Shown here piece by piece: positions 1 through 7,972 of a stretch of 64,000 nucleotides of DNA. This stretch comes from Desulfovibrio intestinalis (GTDB taxonomy: Bacteria > Desulfobacterota > Desulfovibrionia > Desulfovibrionales > Desulfovibrionaceae): assembly GCF_014202345.1 (NCBI RefSeq), contig NZ_JACHGO010000003.1, positions 310,001-374,000 on the forward strand, in the 5' to 3' direction. How positions within the stretch are numbered: position 1 is the first letter of the stretch; each line of letters starts with the position of its first letter. A program made the position numbers and the translations under genes. The notes beneath the pieces are model-generated. The model saw only the letters and a list, made by a program, of their open reading frames with translations, ran no database searches and had not been told where the DNA came from.

Positions 1-1021
1 CGCAGGGGATGATAAGCCCCAGGCTTGCCCGCAACGCCGTGCGCAGGGTACGGTCAAACCCCTCTCTGTCGCCTTCGGTCAGCAGTTTGACCAGGAAAGG
101 ATAGGATGCCACGGCGGCGGCTTGCCCCATAAGGCCCACAGGTACTTGCGTGATGCGCCGCGCGTAGTTGAGCAGGCTTACGGCTCCATCGCCCACCAGC
201 GACCCGAAGACTCGCAAAAACTGCTCATCCAGCATCATGATGGTCTGGCCCAGCATGAGGGGAAGGGCAGTGACAAGAAATTTTCCCATAAGGGGGTGCC
301 GCCACACGGGGCGCAGGCGCATGCCGTCCTGCATGGCAACCATAAGCGGCAGAACAAAGGTGCCGATGGCGGCTCCAACGGTAACGCCCGCGCAATAGCC
401 CGTCATGCCCTCAAGGTGCTTGAGCAGGGCCGGAGACAGGATACTCTGCACCGGGGCCAGCCCGGCCAGCCAGGGCAAGGCAAGGCCGCCAAGAATGATG
501 CCGCCGTTATAGATGATAGGAGCAAGCGCGGGTACGCGGAACTGCCGCCGCAGAAAAAGCAGGGCCGTTATACAAGCCCCGCAGAGAAAGAAAATTTGCG
601 CAGGCAGCACAATACGCATGAAAAAGGCGAGCCGCAGCCACTGCTCCGGCGTAAAGCCGGGGGCTATCAGGCGGGCCAAAGGTTCGGCGGCCAGCATGCC
701 TACGAATGTCAGCGCAATGGAAGCCGTAGCCATCCAGCAGAACACGCAGGAAAAAAAGCTCCAGGCGTCGTCCTCATCCTCCTGAAAGCGGCGTGACAGC
801 AGGGGGATGATGGTGATGGACATAAAGCCGCCAGCCAGCATGTAATTGATGATGTCTGGCACCACAAAGGCGGCAAAGTACATGTCCGCCTCTCCCCCGG
901 CGCCGAATTGCCACGAGATGACCTTGTCGCGCACAAGGCCCATAAGACGCGAAATAATGGTGCTGGCGGCCAGAATAAGGGCCGCCGCACCCATACGCTG
1001 CTTTGCAGACAGTAGACCCAT
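1..1021 (-). CDS. murJ: Lipid II flippase MurJ (partial, C-terminus beyond the left edge)
   Basis: Inner-membrane MATE/MOP-fold flippase that moves the peptidoglycan precursor lipid II to the periplasmic face. I translated this frame by hand: it opens MGLLSAKQRMGAAALILAAS, followed by a typical MurJ first segment (SRLMGLVRDKV) and a second hydrophobic segment (PDIINYMLAGGFMSITIIPL). No stop occurs down to base 2, so about 340 of the usual 510-530 residues are present and the gene continues off the window. Its ATG overlaps the TGA of rnr (TGATG), which implies translational coupling behind the exoribonuclease gene. The long plus-strand frame at 122-796 is its antisense shadow. Confidence 0.9.
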   Translation of the reverse strand, partial: MGLLSAKQRMGAAALILAASTIISRLMGLVRDKVISWQFGAGGEADMYFAAFVVPDIINYMLAGGFMSITIIPLLSRRFQEDEDDAWSFFSCVFCWMATASIALTFVGMLAAEPLARLIAPGFTPEQWLRLAFFMRIVLPAQIFFLCGACITALLFLRRQFRVPALAPIIYNGGIILGGLALPWLAGLAPVQSILSPALLKHLEGMTGYCAGVTVGAAIGTFVLPLMVAMQDGMRLRPVWRHPLMGKFLVTALPLMLGQTIMMLDEQFLRVFGSLVGDGAVSLLNYARRITQVPVGLMGQAAAVASYPFLVKLLTEGDREGFDRTLRTALRASLGLIIPC

Positions 1022-3576
1022 CAGCCGCGCTTTCCTGCTGATTTTTTGCCGGGCCTGCCGGATTTTCCGGGTGCGCCCGTGGTATTTTTGCCGCCCTGAC
1101 CATTTTTGCCTTTGCGGGCCGACGGTCTTCCGGGTTGGGCTGATTTGTCTGCGCCGTTCTTTTTACCGTTTCTGGCGGGCTTGCCTGATTTACCGTTTTT
1201 ACCACGGCTTTCTCCGTCGCCGGGTGAAACCAGCTTCCAGCCAGAGGACGAACCCTTGCGGCCTGCAGCAGCGCGGCTGGTAGGTGAACCTTTGCCACGC
1301 GCTCCGCGCGGGCCGCGGCTGCCGATTCCCTTGGGCAGTTCCAGCGGCATGAGGCGGATTTCGAGGCGGCCCAGATTCACTTCGGCCAGGGCGACGTCCA
1401 GTTTTTGGCCCATGCGCCAGATGATGCCTGAATGCTGCCCCACAAGACTCATTGTGCGGGCGTCAAAGTCGTACCAGTCGTCACCCAGATCTTCCACACG
1501 AACCATGCCTTCCACAGGCATGTCGGTCAGTTCCACAAAAACACCAAAGTCCATAACGCCTGCCACAATGCCGCTGAAATGCTCGCCCACGCGAGGCAGC
1601 AGGGCAAGGCAGCCAAGGCGGCGGTCCATCTCGCGTTCGCAGGCCATAGCCGCTCGCTCGCGCCGGTTCAGCTGATCGCCGATGCGCAGGAGTTTTTCAC
1701 CAGCAGGCAATGGTCCGGCATCCAGCCCCAAAGACATTTTAAGTGCCCTGTGGGTCAAAAGGTCGGCATAGCGGCGGATGGGCGAGGTAAAATGGCAGTA
1801 GGCCACGGAAGCCAGACCAAAGTGGCCCTCGTTGAAGGGCATATAGCGTGCCTGGGGCATGGCCCGCAGGCAGAGGCGGTTGACCAGAAACTCCTGCGGC
1901 GTGCCCTGAACAGAGACCAGCACGCCCTGCATTGAGGCCGCTGTTGGACGGGGCGGCAGGTTTTCAAACCCAACGGCTTCCAGCGTGTCAAAAAGGGTTT
2001 CCAGCCTTTCGGGATCTGGCTCGGGATGCACGCGGTAGAGAAAGGGGATTTCCGCATCGCGCAGATGACGGGCCACGGCCTCGTTGGCCGCAATCATGAA
2101 TTCCTCAATAAGGCGATGGGCGTCGTGGCGCTGGCGGTGCCCAAGCCATGCAACGCGGCCAAGGTCGTCCAGCTTGCATTCCGCTTCGGGCAGATCAAAG
2201 TCCAGCGTGCCGCGCTGGCGGCGCACATCGCGCAAAACGGCGTAAAGCGCAAAAGCCTTGTCCAGCATGGCCAGCACTTCTTCGCCGCGTTCCTGCGCTC
2301 TCAGGTCGGCGAGGGCCGCTGCATCTTTGTCCAGCAGGCATGCCTTGACCTGATCGTAGGTCAGACGCGCCGCAGAACGCATGACTGCCTGCGAAAAGCG
2401 CGGCTTGCCCGGTTTGCCCGTGGCGGTAAAAGGAATTTCGGCCAGCACGGCCAGCCTGTTCACGTGCGGGCGCAGGCTGCACAGTCCGTTGGACAACACT
2501 TCGGGCAGCATTGGCTCCACAGAACGGGGAAAATACCACGAGTTGCCGCGTGAAAGGGCCTCGGCGTCGAGCGCGCCGGGGCAGCCACGTCCGCGCGGGC
2601 GCACATAATGGCTTACGTCGGCAATGGCCACACGCAAAACCCAGCCCTTGCCCCCGGGCTGCTCTTCCACATGGATGGCGTCGTCAAAGTCTCGAGCGTC
2701 TGCGCCGTCAATGGTAACGAGCGCCAGATGGCGCACGTCCTGCCGCCCCTTGAAGTCGGCTTCTTCCGGTTCGCCGGGCAGGGCTTCGGCCTCGGCCAGA
2801 ACGCCGGCGGGGAAGTCGCGTGGCACCTCATGGTTGAGCTTGACCAGTTCTTCCTGGACAGCCACATCGTCTTCACGCCCGTAGTCGCCCAAAAGGCGGG
2901 CGCTCCACAGGTCGGAGGCCAGAGATTTTATGGGAGCCAGCAGCACAAGGGTTCCCTGAGCCGGGGCCGGCGTGCCCTCGGGCAGCTCCACATTGAAGTC
3001 GGCAGGCAGGCGGCTGTCTGCCGGGCGGCAGAAGATGCTGTTGCCGTGGCGGCTTATGACGTGTGCGGGCACTTCCTTGAGGCCGCGCTCAAGCACTTCA
3101 ATGACGCGGCCTTCTGGCGAAGGGCCACGCTGCGCGCCGGGCGCAAGGGCCACACGCACCATATCCTTGTGCCATGCGCCGCCGCTCAGGGCAGCGGGGA
3201 TGTAAATGTCCTTGTCGCCAGAAAACTGCCAGCGTGAGTCGCCGGGATCTTCATCGCTGGCAAGGCGCATAGGTGTTACAAAGCCCGCACCTTCACGCAG
3301 GGCGCTAAAGCGCCCGGTGATGCTTTTCAGACTTTCCGGGCGCGTCCACAGACCCCCGCGCAAGCGCAGGGTGCGGCCTTGCTGTTCAAGGTCTTCAAGG
3401 GTTGCTTCCAGTTGCTTTCTGTCCCGGCGGGCAAGGCCCATAACGCGCAAAAGGCCGTCCAGACGCATAGGGCGGTTCTGGGCGGCAAGTGTTTGCAGCA
3501 GTTCGTTATGAGAAGGAAAGCCATTAGTGCTTGCGGCAGCACTGGTGCTACCGCGAAGTTTCTTCTGTTTTTTCAT
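1021..3576 (-). CDS. rnr: Ribonuclease R (3'-5' exoribonuclease, RNB family)
   Basis: Processive 3'-5' exoribonuclease for structured RNA and mRNA/rRNA quality control. The 851-residue protein has an N-terminal helix-turn-helix/cold-shock part, a central RNB domain with the acidic catalytic signature (IDGADARDFDDAIHVE, near residue 290), and an S1 RNA-binding domain (HFSGIVAGVMDFGVFVEL). The last 110 or so residues are a Gly/Lys/Arg/Ser-rich basic tail, as in many RNase R proteins but long here. The ATG has only a weak ribosome-binding site (GAG about 12 bases upstream). It is first in a pair with murJ, sharing TGATG. Confidence 0.93.
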   Translation of the reverse strand: MKKQKKLRGSTSAAASTNGFPSHNELLQTLAAQNRPMRLDGLLRVMGLARRDRKQLEATLEDLEQQGRTLRLRGGLWTRPESLKSITGRFSALREGAGFVTPMRLASDEDPGDSRWQFSGDKDIYIPAALSGGAWHKDMVRVALAPGAQRGPSPEGRVIEVLERGLKEVPAHVISRHGNSIFCRPADSRLPADFNVELPEGTPAPAQGTLVLLAPIKSLASDLWSARLLGDYGREDDVAVQEELVKLNHEVPRDFPAGVLAEAEALPGEPEEADFKGRQDVRHLALVTIDGADARDFDDAIHVEEQPGGKGWVLRVAIADVSHYVRPRGRGCPGALDAEALSRGNSWYFPRSVEPMLPEVLSNGLCSLRPHVNRLAVLAEIPFTATGKPGKPRFSQAVMRSAARLTYDQVKACLLDKDAAALADLRAQERGEEVLAMLDKAFALYAVLRDVRRQRGTLDFDLPEAECKLDDLGRVAWLGHRQRHDAHRLIEEFMIAANEAVARHLRDAEIPFLYRVHPEPDPERLETLFDTLEAVGFENLPPRPTAASMQGVLVSVQGTPQEFLVNRLCLRAMPQARYMPFNEGHFGLASVAYCHFTSPIRRYADLLTHRALKMSLGLDAGPLPAGEKLLRIGDQLNRRERAAMACEREMDRRLGCLALLPRVGEHFSGIVAGVMDFGVFVELTDMPVEGMVRVEDLGDDWYDFDARTMSLVGQHSGIIWRMGQKLDVALAEVNLGRLEIRLMPLELPKGIGSRGPRGARGKGSPTSRAAAGRKGSSSGWKLVSPGDGESRGKNGKSGKPARNGKKNGADKSAQPGRPSARKGKNGQGGKNTTGAPGKSGRPGKKSAGKRG

Positions 3577-3607
3577 AAAATTAATTCACTCTGCAAGGCG
3601 CGAAAAA

Positions 3608-3634
3608 GGGGCAAAAGGCCAGACCTTTCGCCCC
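3608..3634 (-). terminator. Rho-independent terminator of the BI-1 gene
   Basis: Read on the minus strand, a GC-rich stem of about 11 pairs (GGGGCGAAAGG / CCTTTTGCCCC, one mismatch) closes a 5-base loop and is followed directly by five T. It lies about 40 bases past the stop of the BI-1 gene and before rnr, so rnr probably has its own promoter. Confidence 0.7.
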
Positions 3635-3675
3635 CATTGCGTACTTGCTCTCAGGCTGTGCCCAAGTTGCGGCTA

Positions 3676-4380
3676 TCAGTCGCGATTGCCGCCGAAAAGG
3701 CGCAGCATCATGAGGAAAAGATTGATAAAGTCCAGGTACAGGGTCAGCGCACCCAGGATAGCGCCACGGCGCAGGGCCGTAGCATCGTCCAGAGGGGCGC
3801 TTTCGCCGAACTGGCGCAGCTTCTGCGTGTCATAGGCGGTAAGGCCCGTAAAAATAAGCACTCCAAGGCAGCTCACGATGAAGTCCATCATGGCGCTTTG
3901 CAGGAAGATATTAACCACCATCGCGATAACAATGCCGATGAGGCCCATGAACAAAAAGCTGCCCATAGCCGTCAGGTCGCGCTTGGTCACGGTGCCGTAC
4001 ACGGTCATGGCCAGGAAGGTGCCTGTGGTGACCAGAAAGGCGTTGGTGATGGACGCGATGGGGTAGATAACAAAAATGGACGACAGTGTAGCCCCGGTCA
4101 GCGCCGAATACAGCAAGAACAGACCAGTGGCCGTGCTGCCGGACATTTTGTGCACGGCTGCTGAAATGGCAATAACCAAGCCGAACTGGGCCACGATAAG
4201 GCCGATCATGATCAGCGAATTGCCAAAAATGACCTGCTGCACGGCGGGCGTGCTTGCGACAAACCAGGCCACAAGGGTGGTGACGCCAAGGCCCACGGTC
4301 ATCCACTGGTAAACCTGGCGCATGTAAAGGGAAGCAACGCTATTGACGCCGCTTTGCGCGACACTGCGGGTATTCGACAT
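3676..4380 (-). CDS. Bax inhibitor-1/YccA family inner membrane protein
   Basis: BI-1/YccA (TMBIM) family integral membrane protein of 234 residues with about seven hydrophobic segments and the usual C-terminal ending (LYLDFINLFLMMLRLFGG), which is diagnostic for the family. Bacterial members are implicated in Ca2+ leak and in modulating the FtsH membrane protease; no specific role is shown here. The start at 4380 is chosen because GGAGGATCTA sits immediately before that ATG; an upstream in-frame codon at 4425 has no such site. It appears monocistronic, with its own promoter and terminator. Confidence 0.9.
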   Translation of the reverse strand: MSNTRSVAQSGVNSVASLYMRQVYQWMTVGLGVTTLVAWFVASTPAVQQVIFGNSLIMIGLIVAQFGLVIAISAAVHKMSGSTATGLFLLYSALTGATLSSIFVIYPIASITNAFLVTTGTFLAMTVYGTVTKRDLTAMGSFLFMGLIGIVIAMVVNIFLQSAMMDFIVSCLGVLIFTGLTAYDTQKLRQFGESAPLDDATALRRGAILGALTLYLDFINLFLMMLRLFGGNRD

Positions 4381-4509
4381 TAGATCCTCCGAAAAACTGT
4401 TGAAGCCTGACCGGCTCCGGTACACCTTTCAGAACCGCCGCATGGCACTGCCATGAGGTTTTGTCCTTCTGTATGCCGGACAAGCCGTATATCCTGTCTT
4501 CTTTCATAT

Positions 4510-4537
4510 ACTATATGACACAAGCCCGGTTTAGCAA
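4510..4537 (-). promoter_or_regulatory. Putative sigma-70 promoter of the BI-1 gene
   Basis: On the minus strand TTGCTA (-35, bases 4537-4532) and TATAGT (-10, bases 4515-4510) are separated by 16 bases, giving an untranslated leader of about 120 bases. The rest of the 391-base gap 4381-4771 shows nothing else I can name. Confidence 0.45.
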
Positions 4538-4771
4538 GTGCCCACCCCTCCGCTATTGCCAGTAATCCTGAACGCGCATACATCAGAAAAACGAAAGGGC
4601 AGCGTTTGGGGCCGCGTGGGGCAGTGTGTGACATTTGTGTTACACTGTATTGCGGCAGGGCACAGCGCCGCTATTTGGCAGTATCTTGATGGCCGGGGAT
4701 TGCCGTGATAGCCTTTACGAATGCCGGACTGGAGTCTGGTATTCATACCGAAGCAACGTAAGGAGTTACAT

Positions 4772-5389
4772 ATGAAATTTTTCCGTTCCGGCGTCATGTT
4801 TCGCGCTTTTGCTCTGGCTCTTTGCCTGATGGCGGCTCCCCTTATGGCCGCGGGGCTTGGGACTTCTTCGGCTAACGCCGCTACCCCTGACCCGGCTGTG
4901 AAGCTTGAGACCAACTATGGCGAGATCATTGTGCGTCTGGACGCCCGCAAAGCACCTATCAGCACAGCCAACTTTGTTCAGTACGTCAAATCTGGCTTTT
5001 ACGACGGCACGGTATTTCACCGCGTTATCAAGAATTTCATGGTTCAGGGCGGCGGCTTCACCGCTGATATGAAGCAGAAGGAAACCCGCGCCGCCATCCG
5101 TAACGAGGCGGATAACGGCCTCAAGAACAAAAAGTACACCATAGCCATGGCCCGTACTGGCGAACCGCATTCGGCCACCGCCCAGTTCTTCATCAACACC
5201 AAGGACAACGATTTTCTGGATTTCAAAAGCCAGACTCCCCAGGGTTGGGGCTATGCGGTTTTTGGCAAGGTGATCAAGGGCCAGGAAGTGGTGGACAAGA
5301 TTGCTGCCGTTACCACTGGCAAAAAGGGCTACTATGACGACGTGCCGATGGGAAATGTCATCGTGAAAAAAGCCGTTGTGGTTGAATAA
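4772..5389 (+). CDS. Secreted cyclophilin-type peptidyl-prolyl cis-trans isomerase
   Basis: Catalyses cis-trans isomerisation of X-Pro bonds. The 205-residue product starts with a signal peptide (MKFF..., hydrophobic run, then ANA-ATP), so it acts in the periplasm like PpiA. The cyclophilin core follows: VFHRVIKNFMVQGG, HSATAQFFINTKDNDFLDF and GYAVFGKVIKGQEVVD. The start at 4772 has AAGGAG seven bases upstream; the longer frame from 4721 lacks a site. A very strong terminator follows, so it is probably transcribed alone. Confidence 0.93.
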   Translation: MKFFRSGVMFRAFALALCLMAAPLMAAGLGTSSANAATPDPAVKLETNYGEIIVRLDARKAPISTANFVQYVKSGFYDGTVFHRVIKNFMVQGGGFTADMKQKETRAAIRNEADNGLKNKKYTIAMARTGEPHSATAQFFINTKDNDFLDFKSQTPQGWGYAVFGKVIKGQEVVDKIAAVTTGKKGYYDDVPMGNVIVKKAVVVE

Positions 5390-5424
5390 TTTGTTTGCAA
5401 GTTGATTGTCTGCGCCTGCGCGCA

Positions 5425-5460
5425 GCATTGAAAAAGGGCCGCAAGGCCCTTTTTCAATGC
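5425..5460. terminator. Strong bidirectional terminator
   Basis: Perfect 16-pair stem (GCATTGAAAAAGGGCC / GGCCCTTTTTCAATGC) with a GCAA tetraloop, flanked by A-rich and T-rich arms. It ends the cyclophilin transcript and can also stop the convergent ruvC transcript. The remaining bases 5461-5680 show no gene. Confidence 0.85.
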
Positions 5461-5680
5461 TGTTATGCTCAGAGGTTGCTGCTGATGGCGCGGCGCAGGA
5501 CTTGCGATGGAAGCTGTTTCACAACGCTGTTTTACCAGCATTGCAACAACAGCAAATGAATTTTCGGTAGCGCAGGGTTGCAGTTGCCTAGGGCCTACCC
5601 TGTGCGCGAGGTGTTTTTTGCAAATCAGGCTGCTGACAGGCGGGATTCTGAAGCAGGCAGTGTTAACAAATAAGAATTGG

Positions 5681-6202
5681 CTACTTGCCCGCAAGGGCGG
5701 CAAAGCGCCGCATGGTGAGGTGGCAGATGGCCACAGCCAGGGCGTCTGAAGTGTCGAGCGCCCAGTCGGCGTTTTTGACGTTGAGCAGGCGTTGCACCAT
5801 AAAGGAAACCTGTTCTTTTTCAGCCCGCCCTGTACCCACCAGAGATTTTTTCACCAGTGTGGGTTCATAGTCGCTTATCGAAAGGCCTTGAGCGGCGCAG
5901 GCTGCCACGGCCACGCCTCTGGCCTGCCCAAGTTTGAGGGCGCTTGCCGCATTTTTGGCGGTAAATACCTGCTCTATGGCGGCTTCTTCCGGCTTGAGGC
6001 GAATCAATATGGCTGAAAGTTCGTGATAGATTTTGGCCAGGCGGTCAGAAAATTCTTTGCCTGCCGATGCCGTGCGCACCACGCCGCAGTCCACCAGTTG
6101 CAGTACGCCTGAAACTTCGCGCACCACGCCCCAGCCAGTGCGCTGCGAACCCGGATCTATGCCCAGAACCGTAACGTTACCCTTGGTATTGATGTTAGGC
6201 AT
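5681..6202 (-). CDS. ruvC: Holliday junction endonuclease RuvC
   Basis: Resolves Holliday junctions during homologous recombination, in concert with RuvAB. The 173-residue length is typical. VLGIDPGSQRTGWGVV carries the first catalytic Asp; EEAAIEQVFTAKNAASALKLGQARG holds the conserved Glu region; the C-terminal KNADWALDTSDALAVAICH holds the final acidic pair. The ATG lies one base after the mlaE stop, so it is the last gene of a minus-strand run. No ruvA or ruvB is in the window. Confidence 0.95.
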   Translation of the reverse strand: MPNINTKGNVTVLGIDPGSQRTGWGVVREVSGVLQLVDCGVVRTASAGKEFSDRLAKIYHELSAILIRLKPEEAAIEQVFTAKNAASALKLGQARGVAVAACAAQGLSISDYEPTLVKKSLVGTGRAEKEQVSFMVQRLLNVKNADWALDTSDALAVAICHLTMRRFAALAGK

Positions 6203-6203
6203 A

Positions 6204-7007
6204 TTACAGCAGGAAAGACGTGATAACGTAGTCTGCCGCCAATATCAGCACGCAGGAGATAACCACTGCCGAGGTGGTGGCGTTACCCACGGCTTCGGGG
6301 CCCACGCTGTCGCGCCTTTTGTTGGTGTAGTACCCCTGGCGGCAGCATATTGTGGTGACCAGCAGCCCGAAAACCACGGCCTTGATAAAGCCCCCGGCCA
6401 CGTCTGTCATGGTGACGGAGCTGGCAATGCGGTAGAAATACGCGCCTCCGTTGATGCCGAGCATGAGCACGCCTGTGAGATAGCCGCCAATGATGCCGAT
6501 AACGTCAAAAACCGCCGTAAGCAGGGGAAAGGCGATAAGCGAGGCCACAAGGCGCGGGCTGACAAGATAGCCCATTGAGTTGATGTCCATCACGTCCAGA
6601 GCGTCGATCTGGTCGGTGATGCGCATCACGCCTATTTCCGCCGTCATTGAAGACCCTGCGCGGCCTGTAAGCATGATGGCCGTAAGCACCGGGCCAAGTT
6701 CGCGTATGAGTGTCAGGGACACGGCAGAGCCCAGCATGCCCACAGAGCCGAACTGCACGAGTGAGTAGTAGCCTTGCAGCCCCAGCACCATACCGCAAAA
6801 AACACCAATGAGCATGATGAGAAAAAACGATTTGGAACCAATGATATAAAGCTGCTGTATGGTGCGCGGAAAGATTTTTCTGCTGGCAAATATCTGGGCC
6901 AGCCCATCGAACATGAAGATGGCCGTGCCGCCCAGGGCTTCAATGCCGCGCAAGCAGGGGCCGCCGATAAGGCGTAAAAAGCCTGTGAAGGATAGAGACT
7001 GCGTCAT
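6204..7007 (-). CDS. mlaE: MlaE family lipid ABC transporter permease
   Basis: Permease of an MlaFEDB-type retrograde phospholipid transport system that maintains outer-membrane lipid asymmetry. The 267 residues contain five or six hydrophobic helices and family signatures such as LTGRAGSSMTAEIGVMRITDQIDAL and the C-terminal CRQGYYTNKRRDSVGPEAVGNAT. AAGGAG stands eight bases before the ATG. The ATPase (mlaF) and MCE-domain subunit (mlaD) usually adjacent are not here; the neighbours are ruvC and a SPOR gene. Confidence 0.9.
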   Translation of the reverse strand: MTQSLSFTGFLRLIGGPCLRGIEALGGTAIFMFDGLAQIFASRKIFPRTIQQLYIIGSKSFFLIMLIGVFCGMVLGLQGYYSLVQFGSVGMLGSAVSLTLIRELGPVLTAIMLTGRAGSSMTAEIGVMRITDQIDALDVMDINSMGYLVSPRLVASLIAFPLLTAVFDVIGIIGGYLTGVLMLGINGGAYFYRIASSVTMTDVAGGFIKAVVFGLLVTTICCRQGYYTNKRRDSVGPEAVGNATTSAVVISCVLILAADYVITSFLL

Positions 7008-7016
7008 CAGGGCTCC

Positions 7017-7874
7017 TTAGCGGCCAGTGCTGCGGCCTTTGCCAGCAACCGCTTTTTTGGACTTTTGCATGGGCGCGCCCAGTTTCATACGTCCAAGTTC
7101 TTCGCGCAGGTTGGCTGCGTCAACTTCGGTGCCGCGCAGGCTGACCATGACCAGTTGTACTTTGCCGCTTTTTTGCAGCCGTGAACGTATACCGCGCTCT
7201 TCAAGTTTTTTGCGCAGCCTGTCGGCATCATCAACATTTTTGAAAGCTGCGACCTGATACACAAAATCAAACATGGGGGCTTGCGGAGCCGTTGGTTTTT
7301 GGGCTTGCGCCGCAGCCTGTGCACTGGCTGGCTTTTGGGCTGCCTGCCCACTGGCCTGTCCGCCTGCCTGAGCTCCAGCCTGCGGCTGCTTTATGCCCCA
7401 GGCTGCCAAGCTGCTGCCGCTGGGCCGCTCAAAGGGATACGCTGATTCGTCTGCTGCGCCCGCAGCTTCCGGGCCAGATGGAGCGGCTGATGCTTCAGGG
7501 CCTGCCGCCGTTTGTGCGCCTGCCGTATTGGCGTCAGCGCCTTGCGCCCCTTGCCCGTTCTGGGCTGTGGCGGCCAGGTCAGTTGCTGCTGGCGGTGTTG
7601 CGCTGGGCGGGTTCTGGGTGTCAGGGCCGCCCTGTGGGGCTTGTTGCGTCTGTTTGTCCCGTTGCAGCCCGGTCATTTGTTCCACCCGCTGCTCCGGGTT
7701 TTGACCGCGCCCTACCATAAAGCCCATAAAAAAAGACCAGCCTACAGCTGCCATGAGCACAACGCCCAGCACGGTGGCCATAGGGGCTGACAGCCGAAGG
7801 GTGAATCGCCGTTTGTCGCTTGCAGCGGGGCTGGCGGCGGTTTTTTGTCTGGGTCTGCGTAACGGTGGGGGCAT
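7017..7874 (-). CDS. SPOR domain membrane-anchored protein
   Basis: SPOR domains bind denuded septal glycan and are found in cell-division proteins (DedD, FtsN, RlpA). After a short basic cytoplasmic segment there is one transmembrane helix (PMATVLGVVLMAAVGWSFF), a low-complexity Ala/Gln/Pro/Gly linker of about 130 residues, and a C-terminal SPOR repeat (FDFVYQVAAFKNVDDADRLR...). I prefer the start at 7874 because AAGGA lies six bases before it. An upstream in-frame ATG at 7907 lies inside a long hairpin and lacks a ribosome-binding site; using it would add 11 residues. Confidence 0.85.
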   Translation of the reverse strand: MPPPLRRPRQKTAASPAASDKRRFTLRLSAPMATVLGVVLMAAVGWSFFMGFMVGRGQNPEQRVEQMTGLQRDKQTQQAPQGGPDTQNPPSATPPAATDLAATAQNGQGAQGADANTAGAQTAAGPEASAAPSGPEAAGAADESAYPFERPSGSSLAAWGIKQPQAGAQAGGQASGQAAQKPASAQAAAQAQKPTAPQAPMFDFVYQVAAFKNVDDADRLRKKLEERGIRSRLQKSGKVQLVMVSLRGTEVDAANLREELGRMKLGAPMQKSKKAVAGKGRSTGR

Positions 7875-7905
7875 TCCTGATCCTTGTTTACTTTCTTTCT
7901 GCGGC

Positions 7906-7947
7906 ATGCCGGGCGGGCTGGGGAAATCCCCATGCCCCGCCCGGCAT
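7906..7947. repeat. Perfect inverted repeat between argS and the SPOR gene
   Basis: Two 12-base arms (ATGCCGGGCGGG and its complement) surround a second small palindrome (GGGGAAATCCCC). No T tract follows on either strand. It may be a processing or attenuation hairpin in the argS-SPOR transcript. Confidence 0.5.
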
Positions 7948-7972
7948 CATATAAATATAAATACGTTGGTTG